Of a stretch of 64,000 bases of DNA, positions 35,046 to 44,706 are shown piece after piece (position 1 is the first letter of the stretch; each line of letters starts with the position of its first letter). The position numbers and the translations under genes are program-made. The notes below the pieces were generated by a model that was given only the letters and a program-made list of their open reading frames with translations, made no database searches and had not been told where the DNA came from. This DNA comes from Plantago major (taxonomy: Eukaryota; Streptophyta; Magnoliopsida; Lamiales; Plantaginaceae): NCBI GenBank assembly GCA_026545765.1, contig CM048840.1, positions 82,736,877 through 82,800,876 of the forward strand, written 5' to 3'.

Positions 35046-35749
35046 TAAAAAACGGGCAGATCGCCCTTCTTCTTCCCCAAAACATTCTGCTTCTTTTCTC
35101 TTCTCCTTCTGTCCCATTTTCGCCCAAATCCAACTCCGATCAAAACTCGACCATTCGGGCCAATCTTGGACTCTTTTCGAAGCTCGTTCAACAAGAAACT
35201 TGGGAGGCTCTTCAATTTCATCCTTCTTCGGCTATTTTTCCCGTAATTGAAGGTATTAGTCTAAAACCCTTACTTTTCCAAATTTGGGATTTTTGCTAAT
35301 TTCGAGCAATTGTATGTTTTTAGACTCATCTACTAGCTAGTTTAGCTTATATTAAGTAGTGGGTTAAGCTTGAGGTTGTGCAATTGATTGATTTATTGTG
35401 AAATTGATTTGTTAGTATCACGTTAGAATGTTTATCACGTTAGAATGTTTGTAAGTATGTATGGTATTTAATTGATGTTTGTAGTAGGATTAGTGAGATT
35501 TGGTTGAGTTTTTGGAGACCATTTAGAAAGAATCACTACTGTTTTAATTTATAATTCGTAATTGTAATGAAAATTTGAAATTTATAAAAAAAAAACTTTA
35601 AATATAAAATGCATGTAATTCATGAAATTTGGAACGTATTATAATTAATAATGTAATTATAGCCAGGAATTGGAATTGAGTTAAAATTCAATACATAATG
35701 CGTATAGTTATAAATCTAATAAATTTAGACGTGTCTGGTTATTCATCCA

Positions 35750-36900
35750 ATGAATCCCGATCGTTCATGGATGTACTGTCGTACTGTTAATGGCAGTATT
35801 CAATCTAGTTTTGTGGAAGGGGTTGAAGCCTTCATCGCATTTACGATGATACAAACGGCTTGTGTAAGCAGGGGGTTGATAAAGTGCCCTTGCAAATTGA
35901 ACAAATGCAGAAACAAGCAATATTTGACTCCTACAACGGTACTCGAGCACTTGAAACATAATGGATTCGTGCCTCAGTATGAGGAATGGAATCATCATGG
36001 TGAGGAAGCAACACTGTTCATGTCATATGATCAATTTAGGCAGCGTGGAAGGAAGAGAAAAAACGAGCAACTTAGCGGTCATAGTACATCTAAATCTGAT
36101 GCTTTTCATGACCGGGTCGAAGAAATGGTGTTTAATGCTGCCGGCCCAGAGTTTATGGACACTAGTACCACCGGAACCGAGGGTGATGTGGAGGAGCCAC
36201 CGAATCCCGAGGATCAGGCATTCTTTGACTTGTTGGAATTAGCGAATAAGCCGATTTGGCCGGGGTGTAAGAAGCACACCGAGTTGTCTTTGTTGTCTCG
36301 GCTAATGAGTTGTAAGGCCGAGGATGGCCAATCTGAAGTGAGCTTCAATAACACCGTACAACTGTTATCGGAGTGTTGCCCTGAACCAAACCTAGTACCC
36401 ACCAACTTTTACCAAGCGAAGAAAGAGATGCGGGGGTTGGGGTTGCCTATGGTAACCATAGACTGTTGTCTGGATATGTGCATGATCTATTGGGGGAGGA
36501 TGCAGATCTACTGAAGTGCAAGTTCTGTGGTAAGGACCGCTACAAGCGTTACAAGGAGAGGTCTTCAAAGAAACGCCAGAAGAAAAATCTCCCACATAAG
36601 AAAATGTGATACTTCCCTCTAGCACCTCGTTTAAAGAGGTTGTACGCTTCAAGTGCTTGTGCTGATAAAATGCGGTAGCACAAGTGGAGAGTAATCCCGG
36701 AAGATGCAGAGGGTAGAATGGAGCATCCATCAGACTCACCCGCATGGAAAGAGTTTGACAAGACATATCCGGAGTTTGCAGCCGAGTCTAGAAATGTACG
36801 ATTGGAGCTCTGTACGGATGCTTTTAACATGTTTGGAAGTGAACGGAAGTACTCTTGTTGGCCAGTGATGCTCACACCGTACAACCTGCCCCCCCGGTGA
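35750..36900 (+). pseudogene. CACTA 2 TNP2 transposase, N-terminal half, broken
   Basis: Begins at ATG 35750 with NPDRSWMYCRTVNG, the Transpos_assoc domain. After a linker it enters the TNP2 (Transposase_21) region: LLKCKFCGKDRY, then FNMFGSERKYSCWPV and LTPYNLPP. The frame shifts near 36480, then has stops at 36607-36609 and 36676-36678. The sequence stops resembling TNP2 shortly after 36950, so the catalytic core is absent. In living relatives TNP2 cuts the CACTA ends. Confidence 0.88.
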
Positions 36901-36974
36901 GTGCATGAAGAAACTATTCATGTTCTTGACTGTGTTGGTGCTTGGGCCAAAGATCTAGCACTGAAGCTATGTGT

Positions 36975-36977
<3 letters not shown>

Positions 36978-37057
<80 letters not shown>
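36978..37057. repeat. GT/TA microsatellite
   Basis: About 32 GT units followed by about 7 TA units. It occupies the point where the TNP2 core has been lost from CACTA 2. Confidence 0.97.
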
Positions 37058-37154
37058 CAAGTATTTGTGATTCACTATGAGTCAAATGTATATATGTTTT
37101 ACATGTAGTTGTATATTAACACATTTTTCATGTATTTGTTGCATGTTTTTGCAG

Positions 37155-38877
37155 ATCCCGCGACAAAGGAAATCCACGTACCGTCCTCCCCCATGCAGTA
37201 GGTTAACTGCTGGTAGCCAGTCAGATAGTAGTCGGGCAGGAGAGTCGGAGGAGCAGGAGGGTCATGATAGTTATAGCAGCCGGTATGCGGTTCCTGAGAC
37301 CCCACCGAGTTCGAGTAGGGGCTCGACATCGGTCTGGGGTTACATACCAGATGATGGGTGTCCCTTCACCGAGATTGTGGACGGGGCTAAGTGAGATGGG
37401 AAGCTTGTGTTGTTCCCGAACGGTAGATCGAAGTAAGTATTATGCATTTGTATATAGAACATAACTTAATTAAGATAATTTATGTCACATCATTGTTGTA
37501 CTATACTAATTAATATTCGTTTCTTGTAGCTTATACATTGATAACAGGTTATGGCCTCCACAGGCTATCAATAAACTCAGTGAGATCATCAGGGGCAAGA
37601 GGGAGATGCCGGGGAAGGGGGCGAGAAGTGATCGAAGATCTTGGACCGGCTGAAGCATGAGTACTTTAATGAGTTGCGGGTAAGTTTAAATCTGACATTC
37701 CTTTATTTGTTATTATAATCGTAGTTTTAATGTGAGTGGTATGTTAGCCACTGTATGTGAGTGGTATGTTAGCAGTTGAACTTGGGTGATATGTTAGTCA
37801 CCATTGAATATGTTCTGTTGTGTTATCTTATTAAATTGATGTCTCGGTTAATGTTATGTAATTTGGATGTTGTGTGGAATTGGTAATGTAGAAAACATAC
37901 TTCATTCCCAACTGATTGCTCCCCCAGATATGGCCTGCATTCGAGACGCTGGGGTCAGATTTGTATAAACATATGGTTAACGAAATGAAAAGAAAGGGCG
38001 TTAGGCCAGCATGGTGTGGACTGGAGGAGTGGGCGCTTTGGCAGGCCTATTGGCAGCGTGTTGATGTAAAGCAGATTGCAGACCAGAACAGAGAGAACCA
38101 GGTGACTGAGCCGTCTGATGGTACCGGGGTGGCCAGGCACCACTATGGGTCGCGAGCTGTTGTTACGGATCACGTTAAATCGGTAAGTGTACATCTAATT
38201 TGTCAGTTTAGTCGTACATGTGTTTTGTGTTTAATTTCTACACCTTTAATGAGTTGCTAGCTAAATGTTTGCATATATACGTTCTTCTTCAGGTGTTGGC
38301 TGGGGAGGAGAAGAGCACACTGACGCTCTTTAAAAGAGCCAAGCTGAAGAACAGGAGATGGGTTGACAGCAAGTCCGAGGCTATTGCGGTACGCTAATTT
38401 TGGTTAAAGTTCATATTTGTGTAGTACAAGTTATTTTGAAAAAACTGTAACTCATGATATATGCACTTTACGATTTCAGGCTGAGGTGGAGAGGCAGCTC
38501 GCTGATGCGGGTGAGGAGCTGACAATTGAACAACAAAACAACATCTTCTTAGCCGTCAACCCAATGGACAACAAAGGCCGAGTATATGGATTGGGTTTCG
38601 GCCCTGTGGTGACTACTCCTAGCTACTCAACATCCCAGCAATCTAGAAATCAGCTTTTCACACATGAGAAGGTCTCGGAGATGGTGTAGTCACAGGTTGC
38701 GGTACAAGTGGAGACACATGTACAAGCACAGGCGGAGCTAGCTAGAGTTCAGGAGGAACACCGGCAGTAGCTGGAGCAACTAGAGACAACAACAAGAGGA
38801 TACCCAGCGTCTTTAGCAACAGATGCAGGCTTTCATGGCCACGTTCCATCACCAGCCACCCCTGCCCAGTAGTTAGA
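37155..38877 (+). pseudogene. CACTA 2 TNPA-like (Transposase_24) gene, broken
   Basis: Exons visible are 37155-37394 (RSTYRPPPCS; Ser/Gly-rich), about 37532-37656 (RLWPPQAINKLSEIIRG), 37928-38182 (Transposase_24 core: IWPAFETLGS, WALWQAYW, DQNRENQ), 38293-38388 and 38480-38689 (TIEQQNNIFLAVNP), each with GT-AG borders from 37928 on. Stops occur in the earlier exons (for example near 37392 and 37651), so it is probably not functional. The same exon layout is seen in reverse at 20424-21155. Confidence 0.8.
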
Positions 38878-39089
38878 TTTGGACTTATGTTTTTCTGACT
38901 TCTTACTTTAAACTATATGTACAGATATATTTCATTTCAGTACGGATAATTTATATTTTGTCGAATGATTTCTATTTAATTAAAATAATTTCATTATTCT
39001 GGATTTACTATCGGACATTTTATCAAAATGAAACAGGTGAAATATGAAAACATGCATCAAAATTTAAAAAAAAATTAAAAAATCTGGAA

Positions 39090-39480
39090 ATTTAGCGACG
39101 GATAACTTATCCGTCGTTAAACAGTGACGGAATTAGTGACGGAAAAACATAATCCTTCACAAAATCCGTCCCTATTTAGCGACGGATAGAGCTAAAATTT
39201 CAGTTAATTTAAAAATAGAAAAAGGAAAAACACCTATCCGTCGCTAATTCCATCTCTATTTAGCGACGGATAGCTAAATAGAGCAGATTTTAATTTTTTA
39301 AAAAATGAAAAACCAGCTTTTTAGCGACGGATAAAATCCGTCTCTAAAAAGTCAATAGTCCATCTGTCGCTAAATCCGTCGTTATTTAGCGACTGATAGG
39401 TTATCCGTCGTTAGAATCATTGTGACGAAGAAAATGACGACGAGATTTTTATCCGTCGCTAAACCCTTAGCGACGGATCG
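39090..39480. repeat. CACTA 2 subterminal repeat array (right)
   Basis: At least eight GCGACGGATA / TATCCGTCGC motifs next to the right terminus. Confidence 0.85.
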
Positions 39481-39508
39481 GCCCCTAAACAATGAATTTT
39501 TTGTAGTG

Positions 39509-40358
39509 ACTTCAAAGACTAAGCTTTTCTTTCTTCTTCTCTTTTTCGATTTCTGTCTTTAGTTTAATGTTTAATACTATGAGTAGCTAACTTTCTATTG
39601 TAAAGGCGAACCGCCGAAACTCTGCTGTGCTATTTCTTTGTATGTCATGTTATATAATGAAATAGTTCTTAGTCTCTAATGTCTTCATGCTGCTTCTAGG
39701 GTTTCTTCCTTCTGGGTGCCTGACGGCCAGCGGTTTTGGGGTTTCACTTCCTCGATGACTGGTTCTCTCTCAGGAGAGCTGCTTTGTGAGCGGTGTAGAA
39801 TTATGAGACCCCTGAGGTCTTATTTATACTTGAAATTTCATGCTCTGGCCGCCATTGATCATTAAGGAAGATTTAGGAAGGCGGGCCTTAGCGACAGCCG
39901 TGAAATGCAGACCCGGAAGAAATCGAGCCTTGGCTTGATCGCACAGCTAGATGGTGCCTTCTCCGGTCACCTGTGGATCGCCAAGTGCGATTTCTGCATA
40001 TTCGCATCTATTTTCTCCGTTCTTCAATTTCGGGCTTCGTAACTTCGTTTTCTCGAAAAGTGATCTTCTAAAAAGTTGTTGCATCTTCAATTATCTTCAC
40101 ATTGGTTGGTCGCAAGACATGTTTTGACTCCATGAACTCCGTGCAACAGCCAATTCGGCGTATTTGCTTAACTTTCTCGATTTCGCACAATTATGCCGTT
40201 TTCGTGCCTGAAATCGTGCAATTCCTCAAAAACGCGATCATGACCTACAAAATACACACGAAGTTGGTAATTGACCATATAACGATACAAATATTGAATC
40301 TAAGGCAAAGAACAAGGGTCTAAAAGCATGCTATATCGCACATTTCATTGTCAAATCA
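39509..40358 (-). repeat. Loop and right arm of the large inverted repeat
   Basis: 39509-39690 is the single-copy centre (with ATGAGTAGCTAA, a motif also found in the Athila LTRs). 39690-40358 is the inverted copy of 34252-34846, ending ...ATCA so that the pair is TG...CA. Before the CACTA landed the structure was about 1.44 kb with arms of about 600 to 670 bp. Confidence 0.78.
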
Positions 40359-40365
40359 CTCGGCT

Positions 40366-41130
40366 CGTTAAGCAAAATTTGATCTAAGCTCGAGCTCGAT
40401 CGAGCTGCATATATTGAGCTCGAGAGTAAATTTTGTTATTCAAGCTCGGCTCGCGAGCTTTATTTTTTTTTCTGTAATCAAACCTTTAAAAAGCGAAAGC
40501 TCGAATTCAGATCGGCCCGAGAGCTCGAAAATTGAAAAAGCTCAAATTTAGCTCGACTAAAAAGCTCGAAATTCAATTAAATGAATATTCTGAAGAAAGA
40601 AAAAAAGTAACAGAGGCGTGGGTGGGCAACGAATTGCTAGCAGACGTGTGGTGGTGGGTGGCGAATTGTAGTAGTAGATCTAGGTGTGGCCGGTGCGGTG
40701 GTAGAAGAGGTGTGGTGGTGGCGATGGGATGGGCAGTGGAAGAGGAACAAAGATGTTGCGGTGGTAGGAGAGGTGTGGTGGAGGAACAGGCGTGTGGTGA
40801 TGGTAGCAGAGGTGTGGTGGCGATGGGATGGGCGGTGGTGGAGGAACGGAGGTGTGGCGGTGATAGATGACTGTTGGAGAAGTGGCGTGAGAGAAGAATG
40901 GAAAGGAATGTAAAATAGGGTTAGGCTTGTGAGTGTGAATTATATTTACTATATATATTTATTTATTTATATAATTATTCGAATAGCTCGTCGAGCTTTC
41001 GAGCCGAATACCCTAATATTCGAGCTCGAAACTTTCGAGCTATAATTAAAGCTCGAACTCGAGCTCGAACAAACCGAGCTATTTTCGAGCCGAGCTCGAA
41101 TAGCTAAAAAAAAAAGCTATTTGCAACCCT
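40366..41130. repeat. GAGCTCG-ended repeat with G-rich core
   Basis: Both ends (40366-40590 and 40980-41130) are full of GAGCTCG / CTCGAGC motifs. The core at 40640-40870 is an imperfect array of GGTGTGGTGG-like units. It is probably a non-autonomous DNA transposon of the type seen at 5935. A long reading frame over the core is a low-complexity artefact. Confidence 0.45.
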
Positions 41131-41302
41131 ATCGACAACTCCACAATCCACGGTGAGTAGTGTGAAGGTAGTTTGATTTTAACTGCTAACAATAAAGATT
41201 CCCATGGGGCGAATTAGAAAATTGTAAATCCGGAACTGAGAAAACTTAATACGTAGTATTCCGCTTCCGATTGGCTGGCTAAACTTATGAAGCGAAGCTA
41301 CT
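41131..41302. other. Short upstream region of the PPR pseudogene
   Basis: No core promoter element is clear. It is bounded on the left by a GAGCTCG repeat. Confidence 0.4.
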
Positions 41303-42409
41303 ATGTCCGGTCACCACCGGAAAATCGAACATCTCCGCCGCATCGCCGCCCTAGAATCGAAATCAAACACCGTAACTCCTCCAATCAAGCACTGATGAAA
41401 CCTCAGTTCGATCGTTTTGAATAAGAGGTATGATGCTGTTCACCTTATGTTTAAGACTTGTCGTCAGCAGTTTCGGATTGTGCCCGATGTGTCTACTTGT
41501 AATATTTTGTGTAACAAACGGGACTTGGATGCTGCGGGTAAGGTGCTTGATGAAATGCCAGGGATGGGAATTGTGCCCAATGTTCTGAGTTATACCACCA
41601 TTATGGGTGGGTATGTGGACTGAGGGGATATGGTGGAGGCTAAAAGGGTTTTGGATGAGATTGTGGGTCGGGGGTGGTTGCCGGATGCCACTGCTTCCAC
41701 GGTTTTGATGGATGGGTTCTGTAAGCTGGGCTGTTTTGTTGAGGCGACCAAACTCGTGGATGAGAAGGATGAAAACGGGGTCGAGCCGAATGATGTTACT
41801 TATAGTGTTATGATTGAGGCTCTTTGCAAGGAGGACAGACCAGGGGAAGCGGTGAATATGATTGGGGATATGCTTCAAAAAAAGTATATACCGAGCTCGA
41901 CTCTTTGTTGTAGGGTGATTGATGCATTCTGCATGGAGGGGAAGGTTGAGCAAGCATTGCAGTTGTGGAAGTTGTTATTGGTGAAAAACTGTACTCCGGA
42001 TACCATGATATCAAGCACGCTTATTCATTGGCTGTGCAAGGAGGGGATGGTTTTGGAAGCGAAGAAGTTGTTTGATGAGTTTGAGAAGGGTTCCATTCCT
42101 AGTGTTATGACGTATAATACTCTTATTGCGGGTATGTGTGAGAGAGGGGAGTTGTGTGAGGCAGGGAGGTTATGGGATGACATGGTGGACAGGGGGTGTA
42201 CTCCTAATTTATTTACTTACAATATGCTGATCAAAGGATTCTGCAAAGTTGGTAGTGCAAAGGAAGCGATCAGATTTCTACAGGAAATGTTGGATAAAGG
42301 TTACTTGCCGAATGAATCCACATTTTCCATCTTGATTGCTAGGCTCTGTGAGTCTGGCTGTGAAGCAGTAATAAAATCTGTACTTCAGTTTGCTGCCTCT
42401 GGATATTAA
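41303..42409 (+). pseudogene. Pentatricopeptide repeat (PPR) protein pseudogene
   Basis: PPR proteins bind organelle RNA through tandem 35-residue repeats. The long block 41630-42409 (259 codons) carries about seven P-type repeats with signatures such as VTYSVMIEALCKE, MTYNTLIAGMCERGEL and FTYNMLIKGFCKVG. It resembles from memory Arabidopsis At5g16420, a predicted mitochondrial PPR protein. The ATG at 41303 opens a basic 30-codon leader in the same frame, which is closed by TGA TGA at 41393-41398. The repeats resume at about 41399 with roughly 100 expected residues missing. A further TGA lies at 41621-41623, where relatives carry Arg. The last frame ends at 42409. With three stops and a deletion it is a pseudogene. 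Confidence 0.88.
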
Positions 42410-44706
42410 TGCGAATTGCTGGAGACTTTTAATTGCCAGATTTTTAGCTAACCATGGTAATGTTAGTGATTATTTGGGTAAAATTTTACTGGAGAATACC
42501 ATTTAGATGTTTTTTGTTCAGTGGAAGTGAATGCTACGTATGGGTGAATTGTCTTTCGTTCTGTCTCATTATAGTACGTATGTAGCTTGCCTTCTCTGTA
42601 CATATTGTAGACTGGGATCCTTAAATGGGCAAACCATTTTTGTTGTAGTTATGTCCCCTGCGGGAATGGGATGATATATGTAGTGTGGCTCTTGAACAAT
42701 GTTCCAAAGATTGGAGCTTGCAGAAATTGAGATGATGTATGCTGAAGTACCATAAAGTTAAGAAACATCAAAACGTGGATGTATGTCTTTTGAAGAATTT
42801 AACAAGAAGCAAATTGATTATTCACCACATTAGTCAAATTAATCATTTTTAATCATTCAAGTTAGCTACCAAACAGGTAACCGAGACCACGTTGGGCAGG
42901 TTAAACCATTAAAATGCCGTAAGTTTGGATAATGTCCAGGGGGTGATTGATATAGTATTTCAGTTTTATAAGCTTATTTATGATAATAGTTTCTGAATTT
43001 TTAATAGGTTAAGAGCCTAAGTTTGTTGCATTTTCTCTAATATTCTATCATACTTTTCTGCTGATGTCCTGGTGAGATTTGAGATACTCTTTTGGAAGGT
43101 GGGGGATATTGGTGGGATCATTGTCACTTGGTCCATCCAGCATGCCGGACAAGATAGTGGGGATGATGAACTCCACTTGAGCTAGAGGTTTATGATTTTA
43201 CGCAACTCCCTTCATCATTCTACTATTCATGCGTTATTAGGTACTTGTGTTTACAGTTCCTCTATTTCTTCTCGACAGTTAAGTTCCTGAGATTTACACT
43301 ACTACTACACAACAAACATGCTGATTTAGAGCACGGTACTCTGTTATGCTATCTTTTATCTCACATGACAAGTGGTAAGAATGAAAACCAGTATAAATAA
43401 ACTTCCATAGTAACTTCTTATCGATTTGCTGTGTTTTAGACTTTAGTTCCTCAGGCTGAGTGCTTCTATTTTGATGTTCAATGTTAAACCTCTTGAAAAC
43501 TACCAACTATACTACTTTAAATGAGGTATTCACTTGTTGGTTTCTCACTATATTAGGGTTCATAAAACTTGAGCAGCTATTTTATTTGGATAGACAGCCC
43601 ATCATAATGATAAGGAGCCACCACTGTATAAATACTTGTCTTTTTCCTACTGTTCTCAGAAAGAGTGTGACTTGTGGAAACTGCACTATAGATAGTAGCA
43701 TATGACAAGGATTTTGGAGGCCATTCTTTGTTATTTCAAGCTTCCACTTACAACCGTATCAGTGCATATGAGGAGGGGGGGACCTTTCCCCTTTCTTTTG
43801 GTTTCAGCTAAAGATTCATTAATTATCTGATGATAAATTAGTATCTTTTAAATGACGATGTTAAAATTTCAGATCTCTCCTGATGTAGTTCTGAATGCTT
43901 TTATCCTTGAACTCTGCTTTCTTAGGACTCAATTTCCTATTATTATTTATTCTTCCTTGTCCTTTGTATTTTGTCTTCATTTACTTGATTGACTGTCCTG
44001 TTGCCCGAGGGTTCTCCCTCAGGCTTTTCTTTAGCAGGAGTAGGAAATGAAGCTTTAGTTGATGCTGTCTTTGGACACCACAAGAATGTCAAGGTTTCGT
44101 TGCAAGGTAAATAATTTTAACAGTTCTTTTCATGTTTTTTTTTTTGCTTTGGAAGTGAATGATTAGTACGAGAATGAAAATCGACGTATAATATGAGAGC
44201 AATTATGGTGGGATTTGATATAGTTTACTAATATATTCGATGTAAAGGATTGAGTGATTAACTTTGCTCAAGAATCAAGATCATTAAGCATTGCTATCAT
44301 GCTTATCTTTGTTCAATCAGCTTCTTATAAAGTGCTCCCTTTCTGTGGTCAATGCATCTGTAGGAGTTGGTGAAGCTAAAGTGATTTCATGGATTCGAGT
44401 GTCCCACAGGAACAATGCTTCTGTTAGCAGAATGCTACTGTGCTTTGAGGTTTGCTTACCTGCTTACCTTTTCTCATATTATTATATTGTAAATATCACA
44501 TATTGGGGTAAACAAAATTACTGCTACACTATGATAGAACTATTCCTACATTAGATTTATGTAAAATCACTGCCAGAAGGTACTACATTTTAGTTTTAAT
44601 GTGTCTATAACCAAAACCTGGCAATGGGTGTTGCGCCTAAGCTAACATTATTTCTCAGCTGAAAAAGAAAGGAAACTCGTTAAACGGTGATGATGTAGAT
44701 CACCTT
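42410..44706. other. Intergenic DNA between PPR pseudogene and ABCG gene
   Basis: No gene is recognised. Two short coding-looking stretches (44029-44105, AGVGNEALVDAVFGHHK; 44360-44450, GVGEAKVISWIRVSHR) are each followed by a GT, but I cannot link them to a family. The end nearest 44706 is probably the ABCG 3' UTR. Confidence 0.4.

Larger units (their letters stand above)
34847..39508 (+). mobile_element. CACTA transposon 2 (En/Spm), broken
   Basis: 4662 bp with ends CACTACAAGAATTC and, read backwards, CACTACAAAAAATTC, flanked by ACT (34844-34846 and 39509-39511). Both ends carry TAGCGACGGATA arrays (34863-35045 and 39090-39480). It holds part of a TNP2 transposase (35750-36900) and a TNPA-like gene (37155-38877) on the plus strand. 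The C-terminal two thirds of TNP2 are missing, replaced by a GT microsatellite region, so it is non-autonomous. Confidence 0.94.

Noticed and set aside
40532-40913. Overlapping Gly/Val/Trp-rich reading frames
   Set aside because: They translate the GGTGTGG repeat core and are low in complexity.
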